Of a stretch of DNA of 64,000 nt, positions 47,396 to 64,000 are shown piece by piece; positions within the stretch are counted from its first letter, which is position 1, and every line of letters starts with the position of its first letter. The DNA is taken from contig JAVMKO010000001.1 of NCBI GenBank assembly GCA_032164245.1, forward strand, positions 167,143,434 through 167,207,433. The letters run 5' to 3'. The position numbers and the translations under genes were made by a program. The notes under the pieces are model-generated. The model made no database searches. It worked only from the letters and a program-made list of their open reading frames with translations, and was not told where the DNA came from. This DNA is from Sternotherus odoratus. Lineage: Eukaryota; Chordata; Testudines; Kinosternidae.

Positions 47396-50300
47396 ACAGA
47401 AACAGCATAGCTGTCTCACTCCTAAAGAAGAAGAATTTTCCTTGGGAAAAAGTCCAAATATTTCAAGTGTATCCCTTATTTGCAAGTCAACAAAATCTAA
47501 GTTAAAATTCATGCCAAACAACTGACCTCCAGATCATGAAAGTTTTCACAGAGAAGCTGAGAGACTGTGGAAGAGTCCAAAAAACTCAATGCCCTAGGAA
47601 ACTTCAGGCCCATGGAGATGACACATCTGATAGAATGGTCCAAAATGTTCTATTCACATATAGACCATGAATTGCCTGACCAACACATGAGATTGCTCAC
47701 ACTCTAACCTAAAAGTGGATATAGGAGACAGAAGTTCTTCTCTATCTTGATTGGCTCACTAGCCCCTCCAATCAGACATCATAACCCAAATTCAAACAGG
47801 AAACCGTAGTCATCATGGTCTGTCCTCAAAGATTAACAGATCCAGTTAAATTCCAAGGCTTCCTTATGGACACCATAACCAACTCATGGACCAAGGAGCA
47901 GAAAGTCTGATGAGACATTATTCCTTGTTGTGTCCTCTGCTATTGACACACTCATATCTAGACATATCCTCCCCCACCCACAATTTAGCATGGTTCTCAG
48001 ATTATCAGATTTTGATACAATGTAATGGAAAATATAGAGGGAATAGATACTGTATATCATTCAATGGGAAGATTCTCCAATGAATGGGGGAAACAACATT
48101 GCTTGCGTCAGCTAAAACTGAACTACGTAAGTCACAGGAGAACATAACACAAACTTGCATTGGAAGAAGAGGTATACAAAACCTAATAGATCCTTTCCAT
48201 CTCTAATTTCTCTTTAAACACTACTACCGGATGCAGAAAAAGTTGCAAATGCAATAACTAGGCATTTCTTAAATAATGCAGTAAGTTACTTTTCCCTAAT
48301 GGTTCCTTAGGAAAATAACTTTGTTGAAAGAGAAAGCTAAGAAGCAATATCAGTTTTGGAGATGAGTGAGCTTTACAAGTCTGCATGAAGCTTGCAAAAC
48401 ACATTGCTGTTGCAGCAAACTTAAAGTCCAATCCTGAAAAATGCTGAGCATGTGCACTTCCTATTAGCATCACTAGCAATCAACAGAAGTTGCAGGTGCT
48501 CAGCAGCTCTCAAAATCATGCCCTGAAAAAAAGAAAAAGGAGGAGGAATCTGGCTGTGGCATTTTTCTGTTTAGTATTACAATTTAAAAGAGTATTTTAA
48601 TTCCTTAGCTGCATTATTGATATTATATCAGATTATTCAAAAACTCAAAAAACCTCTTTTACTGTTAACATCAGGCCTAGCAATTTAGATTTATATTCTG
48701 TTCAACTTGGACAATGAGCTAGAGCATTTGAAATTATGTTATATGGCTGTTGATTGTTAGAGAGAAATGAAGGAATTTTGGATGCATTCAAATGTGGATC
48801 TCATCTTTGCATGTGGGAACATCGTCTATACAGACAATATTTCTAAAGGACTATAATTCATATAGGAAACTATCTACATTCTTGAATAATACTAATTAGA
48901 AAATGTAACCCATTTTAGCCATGCACAGCACTCACTATTAAAGAGTAAAATGGTCACCCCAAGGACTTTGAGATGCTGCCATAAGTGCAGATGAAAACTT
49001 CAGTATCTTACACACCACTGTGTGGTAACTACTGGCAAACAGGACTGCTGAACATCAATCACTGCAATTCATAGAACTCTTGGTGGAAAGAGATCCAAGA
49101 ACCCTTAAAGCCTACTGTATCAGTTATGCAATTCTTTACATTAAATGCAAGTCATTGTGCATCAGTGACACATTCTCAAGCTTTGGTCCACTGTGTCTAA
49201 TTTATGCCCCATGGAAAGTGCAGAGGCTCAAAGACTCAACAGCTGCCATCCTCATGTCAATCAAAGCCCTTCAGAGACTTGTTTACCTTTCATAGTTCTA
49301 TACCTTGCCTTCAAAGCTGTTATTCTTTCACTGCTAATTAAATCTCCATCCTGCACAATGAATACTGTCCCTCTTCTTTTTCTACCTTTTTTAAGTCATC
49401 ATATTTTTCACACAACTCAGATCCTTTCAAGGTTTATTATTAGACAGGAAAAATGGGGGAATTTATGCAGGAGGGTCCATGCGCCTCTTGCTAACCTCAT
49501 TGTTAGTGCTAAGTACACATGTCCATTAAAATCTCAAAAAACCCTCACAGTTCTCATAATTTAGCTAACATGGTATTCATAATAAACCAAGAACAGATAT
49601 AAAGAATGTGTGCATGTAGATTATATAGAGCTACCCCCTTCAAAAATGTAATGTTGCAAATATTTTAATATAAAGTTTTTTCTATACAATATTATTGTAC
49701 TGTTTTGTTTATATTCTTCCTCTTTTTCTTTTCACTTCCATTTTCTTCTAATGCATATCATAGCACATCCTTTCTGCTGCCTTTTCAGTGTCTGCTTTTT
49801 CTTGTCTGTTTAATATTATAGGAAAAGCAGACAAAGTTTTAATTTGTTTGTGTCTCAGTCCACTGTAACCCCCAGAAAGACAGGTTTGCTCTCACTATGA
49901 CTACAGTTTATTTACCTTCCTCCCTTCCACTCTTTCCCTCACTTTTACCCACTTAATCTTCTCCTTCCTTGGCCCTTCACTTTTCTCTTACACTTTTTCC
50001 ACCTTTTAATAATCTCCTTTCAGTCACCACTCCTGTCTTCCATTCATCCCAGGAATTGATCAACACTTGAAGGGTATGGAGCTACTCTTTACCCACCCAC
50101 CCCTACGGAGAGTCAATGAATATTTTGCCTTTTCCTGTCCTCTTCCCTGCCTGGCTTTGCTGTTTGTTGGGGCTGCCGGAAGTACACAGAGCAACAGCTC
50201 AGAACGGAGACAGAGACCAAAACCAAGCGTTAGTCCCCTTATGGTGGGTGAATGCAGGGGATGGGGTGGAGCTGGGGTCAGCAATGGCAGCGGAAAACAC

Positions 50301-52884
50301 AACAGCACTGTGCATTACACTTCATTTTCAGCTGGCACTGCACAGATGTGCTTTACTGCACACTTAGGCCCTTCTGGAAAAACGGTTTTCAGTAGCTGCA
50401 AAATCAACACAACACAGTATCAGATTCTAATGGAGGGTGGCAATCTGGGTGGATAATTTCATGAGGGAAAACAGTAAGGATTTAAAAGAAACGTTATATG
50501 TACAAAGTTAGTAATTGCATGACTAGATTTACAAGAAAGGATTATTTAAGTTTTCATGTTTAGTGTGACCTGCAAAACATGATTCACTAGAAAGCACACA
50601 TGGGTCTCAAAGGTCTAGGTACAATTCTTACAAAGACACAAATGCAAGTCCCTTTAAAATTGCTCCAAACTACTGTCAATTTTTCTATTTTTCCCATTTC
50701 CAGTGTTATTAGACAAGGCCTATACTGTGGGGAAAAAGTGATTAAGAATTGTTAGTACTAGGAAAGATGGATGAGCACATGCCTGTCTGAATAGATATAA
50801 TGTTTCTATTTGTAGTTTCTAAAATGGATTTTATTTTAAATTTTCATTGAAAAATTTTGTGGAAAAAAGTTTATAGGAAAATTTTCATTACACATATTCA
50901 CCATTTTTATTAAACATAGGCAACTATTGCTTTAAATGAAGGGAAATCTGTTAACAGAGCTCCAGATAAGGTCCAGGGCCTGTCTTCTGGGGATGCCTTC
51001 CAGTGGCCTTCTATCCCTTCACCTTTGCACTAACTATGATCCGTGGCATGAAACCGGAACCAGGAACTAGAGAAAGGTCTCTTACCAGCAGTCCTGCGCA
51101 TTACATCTTTATTACATACTACAGTTCCTATGGACAGTTTTCTGTTCTCAGAGAACTTCAGTGGGACTGCATTATGCACAACCAAAAGCAGAATCTAGCC
51201 AGTTAGAGATGTTTAGCATGTTGCATTATTATGAAACCAACAAGGCTCCTACTATCTGAGCTAAGACATATTTCCTAAGTATTCTTTAAAAAAATAGATT
51301 TTTGGTATATGTAATGAGCAGCAATGCTTTTAAAAGCAAGCAAGCAGAGAGCTGATTTTACATAGAAAAAGGACACCTAACATAGTGTTCAGCTGAGCAT
51401 CTGAAACAAGGATTGTGGCTCATTTGCAAGTCCCTTTATTCTAAAATTCAGGATGGGGACTCCATATATTTAAGTATCTGACATGTTTACTCTAGATTCT
51501 ATCTGAAAGGATTGTATGCAAGTGTTACTACTTCAAAAGCAAAAATCATTCTTCTAAAACTAGAACGTGCACCACCTGTTAGCGTTCTGGCTTGTTTACC
51601 TTTTTTAGGAAGTCTCACACTTCCCTCCATGGGTCTACGCTTGCCGTCTTGTGTGTTCGTCAACAGATAATTCTTATGGGAGATTACCGTTCTGTATACC
51701 TAGTTTTATCCCACTGTTTCCATGGCATTTTGTCTAATAAAGTGTGATAATCTCCATTAAATATACATCCCTAGCAGATTCCTTGTAGTGGTTTCTGCTC
51801 ATTTTAACTTTCCTTTCTGATGACATCCGCTACTCACTGATAATCAGCCGCATTTCTCTTTAAATCCTATCCTGCCACTAATGTTCTAATATTAAAAATT
51901 GTCAGGTGCAAAAACATACTATTGCATATTTCTTTTCAACACTTCAGAAAAGTTGATCAGACACACATGGGAAAGTTGTTCTCGTATTTGATACCTATGT
52001 TAGTATACATTTTCCCTCAAAATATTGATCACCAGTGGAAAACAGATCAATAGTCCTGGAATGTCTTAGCATCCTATTCATCAGCACTGGGAATCTAAGA
52101 CTTTGAGGTTAATCAATATCCACCATTTGAGTTCATGGCCATATTATTGCTGAATTGATCAAGGAGAGAAATCAAGGCAATTGTCTCATAAAACAAGCCA
52201 CTTTTTAAAAAGTTGCACTATTAAACTGCTGCTAAAGTACAGTGATAGTAAACAGCAAACCCTACAATCATTCTAGTTAAACTGGACTGATATACCCTGC
52301 CTTCCTTTAACACGGGAACTGAAGAATTCATTAGAACAACTGTAATTAAATATAGAATTTATATTTAATCTGTACTGTGACAACCTCAAGTATCAGATTT
52401 TTAAATTATTGTATAGGATATGGCAAGGTACATTAAACAACCTTTTAAAGAGCATCAGTTTTAATGGATAGCTTTAATTGCTTTGTGACTGCACATGATT
52501 TTTTTTTTCAGATATACTATTGTAGGATTAGGGCCATGATACATGTATTAAGCCTTCATTTGTAATGGCTTGCTGTACTGTTTCTAAAACAAATACATTT
52601 CAGATGTGATGGCTTATTAGGCCAATCGACACAATCCAGCTCATGGAAATGCAGTTCTGCTCTTTTATTCTTCCAGGGACATAACCAGGCTGGACTCAAT
52701 GGAGGAACAAGCCACGGACAGGAATGAATGGTGATACTGCAATGCTCTCCATGTTTATAAAGATGCTTTGGGATGAGAAGAAAATTTTAAATGGATGCAG
52801 CTTCATCAATTAATAAAGTAAAAAGTCCTATGAGATAAAATGATTAGGCCCAGCTGATGAGTAAAGGACTATTATTATGTTCCT

Positions 52885-53440
52885 ACATAAGAACATAAGA
52901 ATGACCACACTAGGTTAGACCAAAGAACCATCTAGCCCAGTATCTTCTCTTCTGACAGTATGCCCCTGAGAGAATGAACAGAACAGCTCATCACCAAGTG
53001 ATCCATCCCCCGTCACCCATTCCCAGCTTCTGGAAAACTGAGGCTAAGAAAATCATCGCTGCCCACCCGAGCTAATAGCCATTGATGGACCTATTCTCCA
53101 TTTAACTTATCAAGTTCTTTTTTAAGCCTGTTATAGTCTTGGCCTTCACAGCATCCTCTGGCAAAGAATTCCACAGGATGACTATGTATTGTGTGAAAAA
53201 ATACTTCCTTTTCTTTGTTTTAAACCTGCTGCCTATTAGCTTCATCGGGCGTTCCCTGATTCTTGTGTTATGAGAAGGCGTAAATCATACTTCCTTATTT
53301 ACTTTTTCCATACATCATGATTTTATAGACCTCTATCATATCTCCCCTTAGTTGTCTCTTTTCTAAGATGAAAGGTCCCAGTCTAATTAATCGCTCCTCA
53401 TATGGAAGCTGTTCCATACCCCTAAGCATTTTTCAGCCAC
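52885..53440 (-). mobile_element. CR1 LINE 3' region, antisense
   Basis: It begins ACATAAGAACATAAGAATGA, then TAGACCAAAGAACCATCTAG, CACCCATTCCCAGCTTCTGG, CAAAGAATTCCACAGGATGA, ATACTTCCTTTTCTTTGTTT and CATATCTCCCCTTAGTTGTC, all diagnostic antisense CR1. It ends by 5' truncation near 53440. Confidence 0.93.
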
Positions 53441-55744
<2,304 letters not shown>

Positions 55745-58700
55745 TTAAATAGAAGGAATTTCTGTTTGGAAAGACAGGTGGGTATCATTTCCCCAAGGAC
55801 TGAATGTAGACAACACATTTTCTTGGTCTTTATAAAGGAAATCAGAAGATGTGTTCACGCCCATCAGCCCTTTCACTCTCACATGCCTTATAGCCACAAA
55901 TCCAAAATGGTGGAACCATGCCCGGCTCCAGTTCTTGCATTGGTCTTGCACGATTCACCCAGGATAAAGACAAATTAGGAGGGCAAGTAAAATATTATTA
56001 GACTTTCTTCATCCTAATGGCAAGGGTAAGAAAGCAAATTTTGTGTCTTGGCTGGTAAATCTGTGATAATTTTACACTGCTGACCTGAAGGTCTCCCTGA
56101 AACAACTCCAAGATCCTCTTGCTCACTCCAATACTATACTATACCCCATCACATGTCCGTGTTCATCCTCTAGTTAATTCTAGGTACAAGGGGAAAATCA
56201 TTTCCCAAGAGAAACACAGTCTCCACATGGAAAAAATGATGCTCTGTCTCATGACTCCTCATTTAGCTTTTTATACCACACTTCCTTCAGAAGCTGAACA
56301 TTCTACTTTGCCAGAGGGAGCACAGGCTCCCTCAATACTGGAGGAAGATTCCTATATGGTGGTTCTGTTGAATTAAGCTGCCAATCTTCTCTTGGTGTGA
56401 GGATAAGTGGGACAACCAGAAGGATAGGAGAGAGGAATTTAGGATGGAGAGTGAGAAAAGTTTGAAGGTGCTAACCATGAAATGAACAGAGATGAGTGAG
56501 AGGGAAGGAAGGAGGGTGCTCAGATTTGCAGAGAAGTGATGTGTGTTAATAGACTGAAGGTCTCAAAGGTTGAGCAGAAGAGTGGGGGCAGAAGTGGAAT
56601 GGGCAATACTGAGAGAAATAAGGTAGTGATCAGAAAAGGGAAACTCTGATAGTGAGGTACATTTAGTGGGAACAGTACTTGTGACCCTGCTGGTAGCTGG
56701 GAGAATCAATCCAGAGATGAAGGTCAAAAGAAGATGGTAGGGAGTGGAAGAGATAACAGCATCTATCAGGTCAGTATGACAGCTGAGCATTTTTGGGGTA
56801 GAGGGTGGAAGAAATAAATGGGAGAAGAAGAAAGCCAGGCACTGTAATCAATGAAAAATAGAGATGAGAAGCCTGTGGACAGTAAGTAGCAGGGGAAGGA
56901 GATAGATAGAGTTTAATGCCTGATGGAGTACAGTTCAGAAATGGAAAAGGTGGGAAGTGGCTTGAGTGAGGCAGTAGGAGCTCAATACCCCCACTGCTCC
57001 ATATCTGGGCTGTGCGTGAAGATATCACTAACAGGTTTTGGAGAAAGAGGAGGCCAGTTCCAGCAAATACAAAGAGATGAAAGGAGCAAGAGGCAAAGCG
57101 GCCATGCAGGTCTAGAAGTCATCATTACCGATGAGAATAATTTTAGTGCCCTACGGTAATCATGTCAGTAGAGCTATGGGACCATTATACAGAAACTTCC
57201 TCTTTTCCCACTGCAAAACAAAAACAAAAAACTAAACCAAAAATTCACTGAGAGCACAATTTAAGTATAGGCACATTCACAGTAAGTGGCTGTGGCTCTA
57301 TTTGCTTCCCAGTATTTGGATGTATATTTCTGTAATAAAGAATCCATGGACCTATAAAATTGTGACCGCTTTACAACTGCTCCCCCTCCCTCACTATCCC
57401 AAACGAAGTGTGTGGCCAGATTCAAATGGTAAGTTAAGCATGTACAAATAGTGAAGGGCTTCAAATTATAGTGCAACCACTACTTCATGAACAGGAACTT
57501 TTTTTTTAGATTGTTTTTTTTTAAGTTTTCCAATCTGCATAGATAATTATATAGTTTAAAGGTTAGCAGGTCTAAAAATAAAATACGTCAAAATTAAGTA
57601 TTAAGAGAAGATGGAATCATTAGTCTAAAAATATATTACTGATTATAAATAATGAGGCAAAGTTACTAACTGATTACAGACTTGCTGGGTTGTTAGACGC
57701 CTATATTCTCTTACAGTAGCAGCCTTGAAATACCTCTTCCCGTGTGAAAGAAGCCAGCTACCACCTTCTTTCCATGCTCCCGTGAAGGGCTTGCAAAGCA
57801 CAAGGATCTCCTCCTTTATGTAACTAACTGTCTCCTACCACTAGTGCTCCAGGGATAGCTCGCAGAGCATGGGCTATTTTGAGACGGTATCATAACACAA
57901 TATTATGAACAGGGCTAGTGCAAGCTGGTTCACATTTTTTCTGAACTACTTGTACAGGTAAAAGAACCTGTCAGGTCATTAAAAAAAGCCACTTTCAGGG
58001 CAATTGTTTATATTTGCCTCTTGGAACAAACACCTGCAAATCAGTGAAACTTGACAGAGGCAGATCTAATCTCATCTCCTCAATCCCTTACTGGGGAGAT
58101 TTACAGAACCTGGACCTTGACATTTTGGCATACGGGAAGGGAGAGGGCAGACATTCATCAGATTTCCAAGCCAAACTATTTATCTTTGGAATTTGCAATA
58201 TCCAAGGAGGTTGAGATAGATCACAAAAGTAATTATTCAGTCCCAAACTGCATTAGACAGTTCTTGTTTGTGTACATGCACTAACTTGTTTGTTTAATGC
58301 ATTCATAATGTTGCTAAGCCTCATGATTTTATCATGAGCCTTGTGATTTTTGCTGTTCTTCTTAAAGCCCCAGATCACAGTCTTTTGACTACATGAGACT
58401 CATTTTTCATGGGGAAAAAAAGGCTCTACTTTTCACAGTTGCTTAGAAAAAAATACTTGAAAGCAAGATGGACTCACCTCCATTTACCCCAGCTGAGGAT
58501 CTGGTCCAGAGAGTTTATCTACATTACGTGCAAAGCCAAAAATTTTCAACTCAGCCATCCCCTTTGAGCACCTTCACCATTCATAAAAATCCACAGGGAA
58601 GCTGCTGGACAGGCTAAGTTTTCTTCCAGGGGTTTCCTAGGGTGGATGCCAGGGATTCGTTGCCTCTCCTGACCAATCAGGGTCTAGCTTTGTGTCAGGC

Positions 58701-59669
58701 TGTCCCATTAGTTACATGTCTAGCTCTAAGAAGTCCTCTGATTGGCTGGAAAGGAGGGCACTGCACCCACTTTATGTGAAGCTAGGGGGGAGCAAAGAGC
58801 CATTCCAGCTTTTATCATGCTGGCAGCAGGGTTTCTCTCTACCTGCTATGGGGTAGGGCTTAGGCCCAGTCGTTTGTCCTTTCCTCAGGATACTGCATTT
58901 AATTACCAAACGGCCAAATGGAGTTTTTATGTTGACTAATTGCTGCATTTCTTTTCTGCTGCGACCAGGCCAGAATCATGTTCAGGCTTCCATATGATCC
59001 AGCACTGTGTGTCAGGTCTTTTGGGGGACTGTGTAGTCTTTGTCAGAAGTTACATTTTGTCATCTCTTTGCCCTCTTCATCATAACATAATATGCAGAGG
59101 CCGCACTGGTAGCTGGGTTCCAAATAACCATGTTTACTAACTACATGCAAATATACAAGACCTCACTATCTGTACACACTCCTACTCCGGCAGGGTTCTG
59201 ATGGCTCCTGCAATGGAAAATAGGGAGGCCCACTAGAGGGCTCCCAAACTATTTATAGGGATATCACCCAATTCCTATACATTGCAAGTACATTATCCAG
59301 TTTCTGGAGGGGTACTCGGGAGAGGTATATGTATCTCCCAGAATTGTGGGATTGGGCATATCACTGGGCCTGAGACTGAATGGTGGAGATAGCCTGGTAG
59401 CTGACTCAGTGGCAGCTCTAATCCTCTTGATATTTGTTGGTCAGTAGGAAGGGGGATTTGTGATCCAAGCCCTGTATGTAGGCCCAGATGGGCTGGGCTT
59501 GGCTGCTTATCTGGATGGAGATCGTGAGGAGAAAGTGTGAAATATGGCTAGGCAGAAGCTGCAGCCATCCTTTGCAGAGGCTATAGTTATTCCCCTTTTT
59601 CCTTTGCTTATGCTATTGATGTTTGTTTATTTAGCAAAACTACTGTCTTTGTTGTTTTTTTAAGGATAG

Positions 59670-59715
59670 CCTGTGGCACAATGAGGAGTCCTTGTGACAC
59701 CTTAGAGACTAAAGA
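59670..59715 (+). mobile_element. Retroposon fragment (GTCCTTGTGACACCTTAGAG type)
   Basis: GAGGAGTCCTTGTGACACCT and TAGAGACTAAAGATTC match the 30736 family over about 45 bp inside DSCAM intron 2. Confidence 0.65.
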
Positions 59716-60208
59716 TTCAAAGGTGGTGTCTTGGTGATCCCACAAGCCATAGAGGGAACAGGAAAACGGTTTGCACATTCAAGTACCTATTTGCACAAAT
59801 ACTTCTTATATACACCTATATACCTGTACATGTTTGGGAGTAAATTGGAGGTATGCACACATTTTCAGCTGCTTCATAGGTCCCTGCAGCTGCATGGATC
59901 TCATTGCCTGATCAGAGCCTTAGTAAGCAAGGTTTCAAGATATAGTCTTCTTTAGGCAGTCACATTAGTGTATCCACAAAAGAATTGCAAATTGAGCAAC
60001 TAATAATTTAATCCTTAAGCATCATTAGCATGCAACATTTTATGAGGAAACCACCCAACACTTTAATGCTTCTGCTTAAAAAAAGCTCAAGGAAAGAACT
60101 GCCAGGAAGAAAAGACTGAGATGCATTGGCAAATCCACACAGGGAAGCTGATATGACATCTGCTCTCCCTACAAAGATCAAATCTCTTGTCTATGGAGTC
60201 AATAAACT

Positions 60209-60229
60209 AAAAAAAAAAAAAAAAAAAAA
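60209..60229. repeat. Poly(A) tract
   Basis: About 20 A residues follow AATAAACT at 60201. It may be a retroposon tail, but no body was recognised. Confidence 0.8.
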
Positions 60230-61280
60230 GTATATTCTACACCGAGCATGATTTTTTGTAGACTGTATGTTTTGGATAATGCATTTCATGAATTTCTTGG
60301 AGAGGTCAGTTTTTCTTTGTACCTTCTAATCACTTTGCATGTTTTTGAAGTCATATTTAGCATTAGTAAGACTAAAATTCAGGAAGTAGAAACTAGTAAC
60401 TGGCATAATGCACTTCACAATCTGGTTTTTCCTTGTTTGCAAACAGAGAATCATCAGAAGAGCTCCAAAGCACTATATTTGTGCATGGTTTGCAATTTCT
60501 CTAATATAGTTACTGAACTGCAGATACTCGAGGGGACAGAACCTCAGATGGTATAAATTATGCTGATGTAAACTGGTGCTTAAGCTGGTGCAAAGTGAAG
60601 TTATTGGTGCTTTTTGACAATTTAGATTGGCCGAGGATCTGCCTCCAGAATTTTTTTTAATTAAAATTTTGATTAATTAAAATATCTAGATAGGAGGTTT
60701 CAAAGATTAGTGCACTAGTAGAATAGTGGTAATAGTCTTGAGTCTAATGACATTTTAAATCAATTCTCCCTTTATAGAGTCCCCTTTCTATTCAGTCAAC
60801 TCAGAAAATAGTTGCCAAACTGTTCTGCCCACAATACAAAAAATCCTTTGCATACTTTAAGTTAAGCATAAAGCTATTCCTATATAGTTACAATACCATT
60901 TGATTATTATTTATCAATATACATGTTCATCTCTGTTGAGTCACAAAACCAGATCACAACTAAAGACAGGCAAACTAAAGAGAATATTTTGATATGCAAA
61001 AATTTGATCTATCACTTATCTGCCCCCTCCTCCCCACCCCACGAAAAAAAAAAAAAAAACAGTGCAGGGAGAGTCCACATCTCCCCCCATCCCCAACTCT
61101 TTGAAGAGTAAACAGATTCTGATGAATGGTCCCTCTCTAACTGTTCAGCTGGGAATCTTGGCATCTTTCAGAAACTCATTTTATTGATGGACTTTGGGAG
61201 AGGACTTTTAACTTTTCTTTTATAAAAATAGGCTAAGTCAATATTGTTTCAATTGATTTTATTAAGAACTTTAGGGATTA

Positions 61281-64000
<2,720 letters not shown>

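Larger units (their letters stand above)
46081..52880. other. Intronic sequence, no gene, few repeats
   Basis: A CR1-like word (AGAAAGATGTGGACAAGACTGG, 46160-46180) is too short to call. Retroposon and foldback fragments occur at 47190-47400, and an old palindromic-repeat word (TTGCAGGTGCTCAGCAGC) at 48490-48507. ORFs up to 129 codons have no recognisable domain. Confidence 0.5.

Noticed and set aside
49193..50456. ORFs of 123 and 129 codons
   Set aside because: They show no domain, no repeats in common with known proteins and no splice structure; lengths are within chance for this amount of sequence.

Overview
This window is vertebrate nuclear DNA, almost certainly from a reptile and most likely a turtle. 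It is AT-rich and full of stop codons in all frames. It carries many CR1 LINE 3' ends, 8-bp-duplicating hAT-like MITEs and palindromic GC-rich MITEs of the kind I know from turtle and crocodilian genomes, plus old MIR-type SINEs. There are no prokaryotic or plasmid features. The turtle call rests on repeat character recognised from memory, not on a search.

The only cellular gene I can support is DSCAM (Down syndrome cell adhesion molecule) on the minus strand. Two coding exons are visible: exon 2 (61391-61708, first Ig domain) and exon 3 (55540-55686, start of the second Ig domain). Both have consensus splice sites, both are phase 1-1, and 5,704 bp of intron 2 separates them. From 61709 to 64000 is the end of intron 1. 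From 55539 down to 1 is intron 3, at least 55.5 kb long, because I see no exon 4. So more than 99% of the window is intronic.

Layout by position. 1-12 kb: mostly unique intron, a CR1 tail split by a palindromic hAT MITE (2.4-2.8 kb), a small tandem duplication with hairpin (7.0-7.2 kb), a hAT MITE (9.6 kb) and a possible retroposed 3' end (10.9 kb). 12-23 kb: a cluster of nested DNA transposons with GC-rich, internally repetitive cores. 22.7-26.6 kb: CR1 fragments, a tRNA-derived SINE and MIR. 26.6-30.7 kb: quiet intron. 30.7-38.5 kb: a Tigger-like element, then a solo LTR split by a 1.7-kb hAT-like element that contains a 205-bp tandem array, then two further GC-rich repeats. 39.5-41.2 kb: a Tigger-like MITE, a MIR and the best CR1 reverse-transcriptase remnant. 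41.2-52.9 kb: repeat-poor intron with a long near-perfect hairpin at 41.6-41.7 kb. 52.9-53.4 kb: an antisense CR1. 53.4-64 kb: the DSCAM exons and flanking intron.

I did not find a new gene system. The most unusual material is structural: element-in-element nests with exact target duplications, a tandem array whose 205-bp period (1 modulo 3) produces long but meaningless ORFs, and several local palindromes that look like template-switch products or uncharacterised foldback elements. Most of the longer ORFs are explained by GC-rich or purine-rich repeat DNA, by CR1, or by DSCAM exon 2 with read-through into intron.
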